DNA of 64,000 bases from Chryseobacterium gleum (GCA_945897915.1 CAMDGB010000008.1:1-64000); one strand, 5' to 3'. Positions 42,597-51,307 are shown, counted from the stretch's first letter. Numbers and translations: made by a program. The notes: generated by a model from the letters alone, not told the origin.

Positions 42597-43070
42597 ATGA
42601 ACATAAAACTTATCGTCATAGGGAAAACAGACAATAAAAATCTAAACGCTTTAATTGAAGAATATACCAAGCGATTGAGATTTTATATTAAGTTCGATTT
42701 GGAAGTGATTTCTGATATAAAAAACGTAAAAAATTTATCGGAATCGGAACAAAAAACAAAAGAAGGGCAACTTATTTTAGAAAAATTAACACCAACCGAT
42801 CAATTAATTTTATTGGACGAAAACGGAAAGGAATTTAATAGTGTTGGATTTTCTGATTTTTTACAAAAGAAAATGAACTCAGGAATTAAAACGTTAGTAT
42901 TTGTAATTGGTGGACCTTACGGATTTTCAGATGAAGTCTATCAAAAAGCACAAGGAAAAGTCGCTTTATCTCAAATGACTTTTTCGCATCAAATGGTGCG
43001 TTTATTTGTAATTGAACAAATTTATAGAGGGTTTACGATTTTGAATAATGAACCGTATCATCATCAATAA
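42597..43070 (+). CDS. rlmH: 23S rRNA (pseudouridine-1915-N3)-methyltransferase RlmH
   Basis: The ATG at 42597 gives 157 residues, exactly the family length. The ORF-track start seven codons earlier is not ATG and is rejected. SPOUT-fold features include LVFVIGGPYGFSDEVYQKA, the knot SAM site, and the C-terminal MVRLFVIEQIYRGFTILNNEPYHHQ ending in the conserved YHH. It methylates pseudouridine 1915 in helix 69 of 23S rRNA on assembled 70S ribosomes. A run of TCTAATAATCTAAT repeats follows. Confidence 0.96.
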   Translation: MNIKLIVIGKTDNKNLNALIEEYTKRLRFYIKFDLEVISDIKNVKNLSESEQKTKEGQLILEKLTPTDQLILLDENGKEFNSVGFSDFLQKKMNSGIKTLVFVIGGPYGFSDEVYQKAQGKVALSQMTFSHQMVRLFVIEQIYRGFTILNNEPYHHQ

Positions 43071-43082
43071 TTAATTGTGCCA

Positions 43083-43125
43083 ATTATCTAATAATCTAAT
43101 TGTCTAATAATCTAATTTTCTAATT
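43083..43125. repeat. Short TCTAATAATCTAAT-type direct repeats
   Basis: TATCTAATAATCTAAT, TGTCTAATAATCTAAT and TTTCTAATTC follow one another between convergent rlmH and yebC genes. Simple low-complexity repeat. Confidence 0.7.
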
Positions 43126-43836
43126 CTCAACCATCGTGTGAAACACGTTCATCACGTCATCGTCTTCTTCAATTTTCTCTAATAATTTTTCAACATCAGC
43201 AACTTGCTCGGGTGTTAATTCTTTAGTTACTTGTGGAATTCTATCAAATCCAGAAGATAAAATTTCTAAACCTCTTGATTCTAATTCTTTCTGAATGGCT
43301 CCAAAACTTTCAAAAGGCGCGTACATTAATATTCCGTCTTCATCATCAGCAAAAATTTCTTCTACACCAAAATCAATCATTTCTAATTCTAATTCGTCAA
43401 TATCGTGTCCGGCAGCAGGAATTCGAAAGTTACAAGTATGGTCAAACATAAATTCTACCGATCCTTGCGTGCCCATTGTTCCGTTGCATTTATTGAAATA
43501 ACTTCTAATATTTGCAACCGTTCTGTTGTTATTATCCGAAGCGGTTTCTATTAAAATTGCAATTCCGTGTGGCGCATATCCTTCAAATAATATTTCTTTA
43601 TAGTTTGCGGTATCTTTGTCTGTTGCTTTTTTAATGGCGCGTTCTACGTTTTCTTTAGGCATATTTACCGCCTTAGAGTTTTGTATAACAGCTCTTAAAC
43701 GCGAGTTGGCTTCCGGGTTTGGACCTCCTTCTTTAACCGCCATTACAATATCTTTACCAATTCTGGTAAATGCTTTAGCCATTGCCGACCAACGCTTCAT
43801 TTTTCTTCCTTTTCTAAATTCAAACGCTCTTCCCAT
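43120..43836 (-). CDS. YebC/PmpR family regulatory protein
   Basis: The 238-residue protein starts MGRAFEFRKGRKMKRWSAMAKAFTRIGKDI and continues NSRLRAVIQNSKAVNMPKENVERAIKKA, the conserved N-terminal YebC core. YAPHGIAILIETASDNNNRTV is the second family block. YebC proteins were described as transcriptional regulators; some members act in translation of proline-rich stretches. Which applies here cannot be told. A -7 box TATTTTTG lies 28 nt upstream. Confidence 0.94.
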   Translation of the reverse strand: MGRAFEFRKGRKMKRWSAMAKAFTRIGKDIVMAVKEGGPNPEANSRLRAVIQNSKAVNMPKENVERAIKKATDKDTANYKEILFEGYAPHGIAILIETASDNNNRTVANIRSYFNKCNGTMGTQGSVEFMFDHTCNFRIPAAGHDIDELELEMIDFGVEEIFADDEDGILMYAPFESFGAIQKELESRGLEILSSGFDRIPQVTKELTPEQVADVEKLLEKIEEDDDVMNVFHTMVEN

Positions 43837-43863
43837 TTCTCGTTTTGGTTTTTATATATATCG

Positions 43864-43871
43864 CAAAAATA
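43864..43871 (-). promoter_or_regulatory. -7 box for the yebC-like gene
   Basis: The minus strand reads TATTTTTG, matching TAnnTTTG. Confidence 0.45.
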
Positions 43872-43988
43872 AAATAAGCAAGTAGTAAAAAAAAATGTTT
43901 GAACGTTTTTTTTATGTTTTAAGATTTTAAATAAATTTCCTGCATGTTTTTGAAATTTGATCTTGCATTTTTGGAATTTTTAAAATGT

Positions 43989-43996
43989 TATCTTTG
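43989..43996 (+). promoter_or_regulatory. -7 box abutting the RluA-type gene start
   Basis: TATCTTTG, then CCGA, then ATG at 44001. A TTG at 43963-43965 lies 23 nt upstream. The predicted transcript starts at the ATG, a third leaderless candidate in this window. Confidence 0.5.
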
Positions 43997-44000
43997 CCGA

Positions 44001-45671
44001 ATGCAAAACCAATTTTTCCAACCTTTTCCAACCGATATTTCAGGAATTCCATTACCTGAAAAATTTACGTTTCCGTTTTATTATCAACCACATAAATTGA
44101 GTGAAATGGCAGCGTTAGAATTGCAAAATTACTTAGAAATGCAAACTAATTTTGATCATAATTTCGGATTAGATTCTGCTCAGAAAGGTCTGATTATTGG
44201 AAAAATGTTTGGTGTTTTGGTTTGTCAAAATCAAAAGGGTGAATTAGGTTATTTATGGGCATTTTCCGGGAAATTGGCTAATGAAAATCGCCATGAGCAT
44301 TTTGTACCAACTGTTTTTGATATGTTAACCGAAAATAGCTTTTTTCGAAAGGAAGAAACAGTGTTAAATGCCTACAATCGAAAAATTGAAATTTTAGAAG
44401 TTTCTGATAATTATTTAAAGGAATTAGAAAATTTCAAGATAACCAATATTCAAGCAGCAACCGAATTACAAAATCAGAAAATCAGAATTAAAGCGCAAAA
44501 AATAATACGTGATGAAAGAAGAATTCAACAAGAAGCTACTTTAAACCAAGAAGAATTATTTGCATTTAACAAACAACTAGCTGAAGAAAGTAAACAAGAA
44601 AGCATTTTGTTAAAAAAAATGACAAAATATTGGAAATTGACTTTACAATCTTTGGAAGAAAAAGTAGCCGTGTTTACTAATGAAATCAATCAATTAAAAG
44701 AAGAAAGAAAAGCAAAATCGGCTGAATTACAACAAAAATTATTTTCAAATTATTCCTTTTTCAATCAATACCAAGAAAAGAAAAGTTTAGCCGAAATTTT
44801 TAACAACAATCCGCCTGCAGGCGCTGGAGAATGTGCGGCGCCGAAATTATTACATCATGCTTTTCAACATCATTTAAAACCTATTTGTATGGCTGAATTT
44901 TGGTGGGGACAATCTCCAAATTCTGAAGTGCGCCAACACAAGCAATTTTATCCATCTTGCAAAAGTAAATGCGAACCCATTTTGATGGGACACATGCTAA
45001 AAGATTTAGAAATGGAAGAAAATCCGTTTATTATGAATCATGCGGAAGGAAAAGATATTGAAATTGTGTACGAAGATGAAGTGATGTTAGTAATAAATAA
45101 GCCTACCGAGTTTTTATCGGTTCCAGGAAAAACCATTTCAGATTCGGTTTATGCTCGAATTAAAGAAAAATATCCTGAAGCCACGGGTCCGTTAATTGTA
45201 CATCGATTAGACATGTCCACTTCTGGAATTATGCTTATCGCCAAAAATGAAGCTACAGCCGTACAATTGCAAAGTCAGTTTATCAATAGAACGATTAAGA
45301 AACGTTATGTGGCACTTTTAGATGGTTTGTTGGAAAAATCTCACGGTTATATTGATTTGCCTTTGCGAGTTGATTTAGAGGATAGACCAAGACAATTGGT
45401 ATGTTACGATCACGGCAAACCCGCACAAACCAAGTGGAAAACCATCGAAGTTAAAAACGGAAAAACGAAAGTGCATTTTCATCCCATTACTGGAAGAACA
45501 CACCAATTACGCGTTCATGCTTCTCATAGTTTAGGACTACATACGCCTATTGTTGGCGATGATTTATATGGAACTAAAGCAAACAGGCTGCATCTTCACG
45601 CCGAATATATTCAGTTTGAGCATCCAGTTACTAAAGAAATTATGGAAATTTTAGTGGAAGCTGAGTTTTAG
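44001..45671 (+). CDS. RluA family pseudouridine synthase with long N-terminal region
   Basis: From ATG 44001 the protein has 556 residues; the ORF-track start is upstream of the promoter box and rejected. The first 340 residues include a long charged coiled-coil (about 140-230) and a His/Cys-rich segment (APKLLHHAFQHHLKPICMAEFWWGQ... PSCKSKCEPI). The RluA catalytic domain follows, with PLIVHRLDMSTSGIMLIAK carrying the catalytic Asp in HRLDxxTSG, and FHPITGRTHQLRVHASH. It modifies uridine in rRNA or tRNA. The N-terminal region probably adds RNA or ribosome contacts. The target is unknown. Confidence 0.88.
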   Translation: MQNQFFQPFPTDISGIPLPEKFTFPFYYQPHKLSEMAALELQNYLEMQTNFDHNFGLDSAQKGLIIGKMFGVLVCQNQKGELGYLWAFSGKLANENRHEHFVPTVFDMLTENSFFRKEETVLNAYNRKIEILEVSDNYLKELENFKITNIQAATELQNQKIRIKAQKIIRDERRIQQEATLNQEELFAFNKQLAEESKQESILLKKMTKYWKLTLQSLEEKVAVFTNEINQLKEERKAKSAELQQKLFSNYSFFNQYQEKKSLAEIFNNNPPAGAGECAAPKLLHHAFQHHLKPICMAEFWWGQSPNSEVRQHKQFYPSCKSKCEPILMGHMLKDLEMEENPFIMNHAEGKDIEIVYEDEVMLVINKPTEFLSVPGKTISDSVYARIKEKYPEATGPLIVHRLDMSTSGIMLIAKNEATAVQLQSQFINRTIKKRYVALLDGLLEKSHGYIDLPLRVDLEDRPRQLVCYDHGKPAQTKWKTIEVKNGKTKVHFHPITGRTHQLRVHASHSLGLHTPIVGDDLYGTKANRLHLHAEYIQFEHPVTKEIMEILVEAEF

Positions 45672-45673
45672 GT

Positions 45674-45874
45674 TTATTTTATATTAAAAATATCTTTGAT
45701 TACAATATATAAATCAAATTTTCCCAGTAATGAAGATATACCTAAAAAAAGAAATCCAATTCCACCAAAATATCCTTTCATATCTGTACTATACATTGGT
45801 GAGGGCTTTTTATAAGTACTATATAAAAAGTAAATCCCTACGATTATAAAAATTAGTGAAAATATAATGTTCAT
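45674..45874 (-). CDS. Small membrane protein after hutI
   Basis: The 66-residue protein has two hydrophobic segments (MNIIFSLIFIIVGIYFLYSTY and GYFGGIGFLFLGISSLLG) and no recognised domain. It starts 12 nt after the hutI stop in the same direction and ends 2 nt from the convergent RluA-type gene. The spacing supports co-transcription with hutI, but a role in histidine use is not implied by the sequence. Confidence 0.6.
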   Translation of the reverse strand: MNIIFSLIFIIVGIYFLYSTYKKPSPMYSTDMKGYFGGIGFLFLGISSLLGKFDLYIVIKDIFNIK

Positions 45875-45886
45875 CTTTCTATTCCT

Positions 45887-47134
45887 TTAAATCTGTGTAT
45901 CAAAAACTTTTCCATCCAACCAAACACTATCAATCAAATTCGTAGCAAAACAATACGGAATTTCATAAAAACTATGTAAAGGTTTCGTAATAATCAAATT
46001 GGCTTTCTTACCTTTTGTAATACTTCCGTGCGACTCGCTTAAATCCATAGCATACGCGCCGTTTATTGTTGCTGCATTTATAGCTTCTTCTGGAGTCATT
46101 TTCATTTTGATACAAGCCGTAGCAACTACAAAATGCATATTTCCTGAAGGTGAAGTGCCTGGGTTAAAATCGGAAGCTAAGGCTAATGGTAAACCTGCTT
46201 TCAACATTTGTCGTGCTGGTGTATAAGGAATCGAAATAAAATACGAGCAACTTGGTAAAGCTACTGGCATACAATCAGCATTTTTTAAAACTTCAATGTC
46301 TTCTTCTGTAACAATTTCTAAATGGTCGACGCTTAAAGCACCGTTTTCGACACAAGCTTTTATTCCGTTTATGGCTGTAAACTGATTTACGTGAATTTTT
46401 GGTTTTAAACCATATTTTTTACCTGCTTCCATAATTTGAATGGTTTCCGAAACACTAAAATAGCCCGTTTCTAAAAAAGCATCAATATAATCGGCTAAAT
46501 TTTCTTGGGCGATTTTTGGTAACATTTCATTAATTATCAAATCAATATAACCTGTATGATTTTCTTTGTATTCCGTTGGGAAAGCATGTGCTCCAAGGAA
46601 AGTCGATTTTATAGCTATTGGGTAAGACTCTTTTAATTTTTTTATCACACGAAGCATTTTTAATTCGCCTTCTACGGTTAAACCGTATCCCGATTTAATT
46701 TCAACTGCTCCTGTGCCTTGTGTAATGACTTCTTCCAAACGCTTTTTCGATTGGTTATAAATTTCAGCTTCGGAAGTTTCATTTAATTTCTTAGCCGAAT
46801 TTAATATTCCACCACCACGATTGGCAATTTCTTCGTAGGACAAGCCATTTATTCTATCTACAAATTCGCTACTTCTGTTTCCGGCATAGACTATGTGCGT
46901 GTGACTATCGCAAAAACTTGGCATTACAATTTTTCCAGTTGCATCAACAATAGTGGTGTCTTTTATATTTGGACAATTTTCCATCAAACCAAAATCTGAG
47001 ATAAAATCATTTTCCAAAAGTAAATAGGCGTTTTCTAAAATGGGTAAATGCGCCATTTCTGAACCTGAAACTTTTTTAATTGAAGTTGGTCTAACTTGTA
47101 GTAATTGTTTTATATTTATAATTATGGTTTGCAT
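45887..47134 (-). CDS. hutI: Imidazolonepropionase
   Basis: The 415-residue amidohydrolase has the metal-binding MPSFCDSHTHIVYAGNRSSEF, a lysine region in VEIKSGYGLT, AHAFPTEYKENHTGYID, and ALASDFNPGTSPSGNMHF with the metal Asp. It opens the imidazolone ring in histidine degradation to glutamate. No other hut genes are next to it, so the pathway must be encoded elsewhere. A small membrane protein gene follows 12 nt downstream. Confidence 0.95.
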   Translation of the reverse strand: MQTIIINIKQLLQVRPTSIKKVSGSEMAHLPILENAYLLLENDFISDFGLMENCPNIKDTTIVDATGKIVMPSFCDSHTHIVYAGNRSSEFVDRINGLSYEEIANRGGGILNSAKKLNETSEAEIYNQSKKRLEEVITQGTGAVEIKSGYGLTVEGELKMLRVIKKLKESYPIAIKSTFLGAHAFPTEYKENHTGYIDLIINEMLPKIAQENLADYIDAFLETGYFSVSETIQIMEAGKKYGLKPKIHVNQFTAINGIKACVENGALSVDHLEIVTEEDIEVLKNADCMPVALPSCSYFISIPYTPARQMLKAGLPLALASDFNPGTSPSGNMHFVVATACIKMKMTPEEAINAATINGAYAMDLSESHGSITKGKKANLIITKPLHSFYEIPYCFATNLIDSVWLDGKVFDTQI

Positions 47135-47144
47135 AAGAATTAGT

Positions 47145-47152
47145 TATATTTG
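47145..47152 (+). promoter_or_regulatory. -7 box for corA
   Basis: TATATTTG, 30 nt before the GTG start at 47183. Confidence 0.45.
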
Positions 47153-47182
47153 TAAAAGGTAAAAATACTTATTTAATACAAA

Positions 47183-48247
47183 GTGCGAAAACTATTATAC
47201 AAAAAAGGTCGAAAAGTTATACCTACTCTAATAGAGTATACAGGTAAACATGAAAATGCAACACCTGAAATGCAACTATTTGTGTACAATTCTGAGGAAT
47301 TATCTGAATTTGAAGATATAAAATTATCTCAATTAGATAAACATTTAGATTACACAAAAAACAATTGGATCAATTTACACGGATTGTCTGATGTTGCTTT
47401 GATAAAAGAAATTGGCATAAAATTTAAAATTGATGATTTTATTTTAGGTGACATTTTAAACATCCTCAAACGTTCAAAAGTTGAGGAGCATAACCATACC
47501 TTGTTTTTTAATATAAAATCGTTATTACCTGAATCTAATGGTATTGATGTTGAGCAGATTAGTTTTATTTTACGAGACGGATTGCTATTTTCCTTTCAAG
47601 AGAAAAAGAGCGATTTCTTTTTACATATTCGAGAAAGAATGCGCCAACATGCCGGAATTGTTAGAGATAGAAAAGTAGATTATTTATTGTATTTGCTTTT
47701 AGACGCTGTTATGGAAAACTTTTATATAACCATAGAAAGTGAAGAGCAAAAAATTGACGCCGTTATTGATTTAATCAAAACCAAACCCAATCCTAAAATA
47801 TTAGAAGAAATTGAACACCATAGAGATAATTTAAACTTTTTGCGTCGTTCTATAGTGCCACTTCGTGATTCTTTATACTCGATAAAAAGCATGAAAGATG
47901 ATAATGTTTTTAATGTAATTACGACTGAAAATTATACCTTTTTCTCTCGTTTGCATCAAAAATGTTTAGAATTATTAGACCAAGTTGACGCCGATTTGAG
48001 TTCGTTGGAAAGTGCTTCTTCGTTTTATTTTTCGTTGCAAAGTCATAAAATGAATGAAGTGATGAAAACCTTAACTGTGGTTTCTGTATTCTTTATGCCG
48101 CTAACTTTTATTGTAGGGGTTTACGGAATGAACTTTGATAACATGCCAGAACTACATTGGAAATACGGCTATTTTTATGTAGTAGCCGGTATGTTTCTTT
48201 TGTTCGTTTCCATGATTGTGTATTTCAAAAGAAAAAATTGGTTTTAA
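47183..48247 (+). CDS. corA: CorA magnesium/cobalt transporter
   Basis: The 354-residue protein starts with GTG (no in-frame ATG lies upstream after the promoter). It has a large cytosolic N-terminal domain with long helices, then two C-terminal membrane helices. The first ends in VGVYGMNFDNMPE with the CorA GMN selectivity motif, followed by the acidic loop and a final helix with a basic tail (YFKRKNWF). It forms a pentameric Mg2+ channel. Confidence 0.95.
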   Translation: MRKLLYKKGRKVIPTLIEYTGKHENATPEMQLFVYNSEELSEFEDIKLSQLDKHLDYTKNNWINLHGLSDVALIKEIGIKFKIDDFILGDILNILKRSKVEEHNHTLFFNIKSLLPESNGIDVEQISFILRDGLLFSFQEKKSDFFLHIRERMRQHAGIVRDRKVDYLLYLLLDAVMENFYITIESEEQKIDAVIDLIKTKPNPKILEEIEHHRDNLNFLRRSIVPLRDSLYSIKSMKDDNVFNVITTENYTFFSRLHQKCLELLDQVDADLSSLESASSFYFSLQSHKMNEVMKTLTVVSVFFMPLTFIVGVYGMNFDNMPELHWKYGYFYVVAGMFLLFVSMIVYFKRKNWF

Positions 48248-48337
48248 ATTAAATTATATAAAATGTTTCTGTTTTATTACGAAACATTTTTTTATTTACT
48301 TATATATCGTAATATTGCAATCTATAAATATGATACA

Positions 48338-48661
48338 ATGGGAATTACCAAATCTGAATCTTTTACAACAGAACAAAACGATATGGCCAACTTGTTTAAA
48401 GCCATGGCAAATCCGGCACGAGTAGCCATAATTCAATATTTATTAAAGGTCGATTCTTGTATTTGTGGCGATATTGTAAACGAATTACCATTGGCACAAC
48501 CCACCATTTCTCAACATTTAAAAGAATTAAAAAACGCCAACATCATTCAAGGTACTATTGAAGGAAAATCTATTTGTTATTGTTTGAACAAAGACGTATT
48601 TGAATCCATTGGGCGTTATTTTATGGGCATGTATATTAAGTTAGACGCCAAATGTTGTTAA
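48338..48661 (+). CDS. arsR: ArsR family metal-responsive repressor
   Basis: From ATG 48338 the protein has 107 residues; the ORF-track version adds an AT-rich 25-codon extension. The winged helix has MANLFKAMANPARVAIIQYLL and LPLAQPTISQHLKELKNANII. VDSCICGDIVNEL places two Cys in the alpha-3 position that binds As(III)/Sb(III) in ArsR-type sensors, and the C terminus ends KLDAKCC with two more Cys. It likely represses the arsC-acr3 genes that follow 18 nt downstream. Confidence 0.9.
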   Translation: MGITKSESFTTEQNDMANLFKAMANPARVAIIQYLLKVDSCICGDIVNELPLAQPTISQHLKELKNANIIQGTIEGKSICYCLNKDVFESIGRYFMGMYIKLDAKCC

Positions 48662-48679
48662 TTTTAAATTGCTGAAAAC

Positions 48680-49288
48680 ATGTTCAATAATCTATCAAAA
48701 ACCATTGCAATTGTCAAAGAAATTCCAGTTTCAATTGAACGACAAGTAGTATTACAACCGCTAATTGATTACATTCAAAACAAAGTCAATCACCAAGAAG
48801 AAATTCGTTTGAATTTTATTTGCACGCACAATTCTCGCCGCAGTCATTTGTCGCAAATTTGGGCACAAACTATGGCTTTTCATTTCAATATTCATAAGGT
48901 ATTTTGCTATTCAGGTGGAACGGAAGCTACGGCTATGTTTACAAAAGTGGGTGAAACTTTAACGAATCAAGGATTTGACATTCAAAAAATTTCAGATACA
49001 GAAAACCCAATTTATGAAGTTAAATTCGATGACAATCAACCTGCAATACTTTGTTTTTCAAAAACGTATTTCGATGATTTTAATCCTAAAAACAATTTTG
49101 GAGCCATCATGACTTGCAATAATGCAGACGAAGGTTGCCCAATGGTTTTAGGTGCCGAAGCGCGATTTCCAATCAAATATAACGACCCAAAAGCCTTTGA
49201 TGGAACACCAGAAATGAACGAAAAATATACCGAAAGAAGTTTACAAATTGCAAGCGAAATGTATTTTGTTTTCAATCAAATAAAATAA
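48680..49288 (+). CDS. Arsenate reductase/LMW-PTP-like protein
   Basis: The 202-residue protein has FICTHNSRRSHLSQIWAQTMA (about 47-67), the C(X)5R loop with the CxxNSxRS pattern of thioredoxin-coupled arsenate reductases. It is longer than ArsC (about 130-150) through an N-terminal extension and inserted segments. Position between arsR and an ACR3 exporter gene supports reduction of As(V) to As(III) for export. The redox partner Cys pair near the end (TCNNADEGCP) is compatible with this. Confidence 0.87.
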   Translation: MFNNLSKTIAIVKEIPVSIERQVVLQPLIDYIQNKVNHQEEIRLNFICTHNSRRSHLSQIWAQTMAFHFNIHKVFCYSGGTEATAMFTKVGETLTNQGFDIQKISDTENPIYEVKFDDNQPAILCFSKTYFDDFNPKNNFGAIMTCNNADEGCPMVLGAEARFPIKYNDPKAFDGTPEMNEKYTERSLQIASEMYFVFNQIK

Positions 49289-50332
49289 ATGATTATGAAA
49301 AAAAGATTAGGATTTTTAGACCGATTTTTAACGTTATGGATATTTTTAGCGATGCTAATTGGCGTTTCCATTGGGTATTTTATTCCAAATGCAGCTAGTT
49401 TTATCAACTCGTTTTCTTCGGGAACTACGAATATTCCTTTGGCAATTGGTTTAATTTTAATGATGTATCCGCCATTAACCAAAATCGATTTTTCGCAAGT
49501 GCCTAAAATGTTTGACAAACCAAAATTGCTAACCGCTTCGTTTTTTATTACTTGGATAGTTGGACCCTTTTTAATGTTTTTATTGGCTACTTTTTTCCTA
49601 CAAGATTATCCAGAATACATGACAGGTTTGATTATTATTGGTTTAGCACCTTGCATTGCCATGGTAATTGTTTGGAACGAATTGGCAGAAGGCAATCGTG
49701 AATTAACTGCTGGTTTAATTGGCATTAATAGTTTGTTGCAAGTTTTCTTTTTTAGTTTGTATGCTTACTTTTATCTCGAAATTATGTTGCCTTTATTTGG
49801 TATCAAAGGATTACAACTCAATATAACCATCGTAGAAATTGCAAAAACCGTTGGTATTTATTTGGGGATTCCTTTTGCTTTGGCAATGGTTAGTCGGTTT
49901 GCTATAAAAAAATATATTGGTGAGACTTTCTTCAATCAAAAGTTTATTCCATTTGTATCTCCCATGACTTTAATTGCTTTGCTTTTTACTATCGTAATTA
50001 TGTTCAGCTTAAAAGGGGAAATGATTGTAGATTTACCTTTAGACGTTTTAAGAATAGCCGTTCCATTAGTGATTTTCTTTGTAATTATGTTTTTCTTGAT
50101 GTTTTTTGTGTCTAAAAAAATTGGTGCCAATTACCGTGATGCGGTGGCGTTGTCGTTTACGGCATCGGGTAATAATTTTGAGTTGGCCATTGCGGTTTCT
50201 ATTGGAGTTTTTGGTATCAATAGCGGCCAAGCTTTTGCAGGTGTGATAGGACCGTTAGTGGAAGTGCCCGCCTTAATTATTTTAGTACAAGTGGCTTTTT
50301 GGTTGCGAAAAAAGTATTTTAAAACAAAATAA
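49289..50332 (+). CDS. ACR3-type arsenite exporter
   Basis: The 347-residue membrane protein has about ten helices. LGFLDRFLTLWIFLAMLIGVSIGYF opens the ACR3/BART fold. GLAPCIAMVIVWN holds the conserved Cys essential for As(III) transport in ACR3. LSFTASGNNFELAIAVSIGVFG is the second repeat's motif. The ATG directly follows the arsC stop (TAAATG), so expression is coupled; a second ATG two codons later is an alternative. It exports arsenite. Confidence 0.94.
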   Translation: MIMKKRLGFLDRFLTLWIFLAMLIGVSIGYFIPNAASFINSFSSGTTNIPLAIGLILMMYPPLTKIDFSQVPKMFDKPKLLTASFFITWIVGPFLMFLLATFFLQDYPEYMTGLIIIGLAPCIAMVIVWNELAEGNRELTAGLIGINSLLQVFFFSLYAYFYLEIMLPLFGIKGLQLNITIVEIAKTVGIYLGIPFALAMVSRFAIKKYIGETFFNQKFIPFVSPMTLIALLFTIVIMFSLKGEMIVDLPLDVLRIAVPLVIFFVIMFFLMFFVSKKIGANYRDAVALSFTASGNNFELAIAVSIGVFGINSGQAFAGVIGPLVEVPALIILVQVAFWLRKKYFKTK

Positions 50333-50518
50333 AAATTTCGATTTAATTTTACTTTATTTATCGCGTCTTAGATTTTTAAAAACATTTAATTTAAATTTCT
50401 TTTCTCATAATGATTACTAAAAAAATTTCGCAGCTGTTTTGAAATAATAAAAATATTTTTTATGTTTTTATTTTGTATTAAAATAATTTAGTAGTAATTT
50501 TACTTTATTATTTCGATA

Positions 50519-50580
50519 CGAATAGCGGGAACTATTCGAGGCTTTCGAAAGAAATTTAGCTCAAAAGCGGGTGACTAGCT
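50519..50580 (-). repeat. Structured element, copy 1 (no gene attached)
   Basis: On the minus strand: AGCTAGTCACCCGCT, a variable middle, GAAAGCCTCGAA and a hairpin CGAATAG-TTCCCG-CTATTCG. It aligns with copy 2 (50787-50847) over its whole length. Here no T run follows the hairpin, so it is not a terminator. There is no HU ORF next to this copy. Confidence 0.75.
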
Positions 50581-50698
50581 CTATTTTTTGAGCTTTTTTA
50601 ATGCTTTTTAGTGTCAATAACAGGTTGTTTTATGCCGTTTTTGAGGTTTAATTTTCTGTTTTTCCACTCTTTTTTTTTCTTTAAACAAAAAATTCAGT

Positions 50699-50752
50699 TC
50701 GTCAGGTCAAGATATTCAACTCGTCAGGTTCAATTGTAAAACTCGTCAGGTC
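50699..50752. repeat. Three TCGTCAGGT repeats, 22-nt spacing
   Basis: TCGTCAGGTC at 50699, TCGTCAGGTT at 50721 and TCGTCAGGTC at 50743, exactly 22 nt apart (about two helical turns), separated by AT-rich 12-mers ending in CAAC/AAAC. The arrangement resembles a protein-binding iteron series. Confidence 0.8.
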
Positions 50753-50774
50753 GATTTTTAACTGGTTTTTAGGC

Positions 50775-50809
50775 AAAAAAAAGCCCCGAACGCGGGAACG
50801 TTCGAGGCT
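50775..50809 (-). terminator. Terminator of the HU-like gene
   Basis: On the minus strand AGCCTCGAACG-TTCCCG-CGTTCGGGGCT (one T-G wobble that pairs only in the minus-strand RNA) followed by T8. It overlaps the structured element copy 2. Confidence 0.85.
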
Positions 50810-50847
50810 TTCAAAAGAGACTTAGTCTCGTTAGCGGGTGACTAGCT
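50787..50847 (-). repeat. Structured element, copy 2, at the 3' end of the HU-like gene
   Basis: It begins in the last codon and stop of the HU gene (AGC-TAG) and runs through AGCTAGTCACCCGCT, a local stem GAGAC-TAA-GTCTC, GAAAGCCTCGAA and the hairpin CGAACG-TTCCCG-CGTTCG. The loop is identical to copy 1, while the upper stem pairs differ in a compensating way. Confidence 0.75.
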
Positions 50848-51225
50848 CGCTTTCTGGTAACTTAAAGTACCTAACATTTGTTTCAGCTTTTTAGCTGGAC
50901 GAAACAAAATGCGACTTTTCTTGATGTCAGTTGCCTTAACATCTTCTTCCAAATCTTGTCCGTTAGCACTAACACTTACTTGAAACGTACCAACATGACC
51001 TAATTTTACAATTCGGCCTTGGCTAAGTTCCATTAGCATGTTGCGTTCTAAAGAACGTAAAACGGCATAGCAATCGGTGTCTGTTAAGGTACACTGATAC
51101 GCAATCATTTCGGCTAACGACTCTAAAGTAGTTTCACCATTTGCAACCGACGTTGCATAATACTTCTCAGGCGCTGTAAAGTCCTGAGGATTCTTCTTAG
51201 GAAGAATTTTAAACTTAATTGACAT
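50842..51225 (-). CDS. HU-family DNA-binding protein (HU-like/HIG type)
   Basis: The 127-residue protein SIKFKILPKKNPQDFTAPEKYYA... resembles the Bacteroidota HU-like group that is longer than classical HU (90 residues). NGETTLESLAEMIAYQCTLTDTDCYAVLRSLERNM is the helical dimerisation half. GRIVKLGHVGTFQVSVSANG is the start of the beta arms, and a C-terminal helix ends RPAKKLKQMLG. It likely bends or bridges DNA. It has a canonical promoter and a strong terminator and is monocistronic. Confidence 0.87.
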   Translation of the reverse strand: MSIKFKILPKKNPQDFTAPEKYYATSVANGETTLESLAEMIAYQCTLTDTDCYAVLRSLERNMLMELSQGRIVKLGHVGTFQVSVSANGQDLEEDVKATDIKKSRILFRPAKKLKQMLGTLSYQKAS

Positions 51226-51307
51226 GTTTTTTTACAATTAAATTAATAAATAATTTTTGCCTCTTGGAAATGCTGCGGAACACTATCCTGACCTGCTTTA
51301 CAAAGGT

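Larger units (their letters stand above)
50333..50841. other. 509-nt intergenic region, repeat-rich, between acr3 and the HU gene
   Basis: No ORF is supported. From left to right there is AT-rich sequence, a 62-nt structured element (50519-50580), a candidate hairpin AGCTCAAAA / TTTTGAGCT, three CGTCAGGT repeats at 22-nt spacing, and the HU terminator with the second copy of the structured element. Each is listed separately. Confidence 0.7.
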
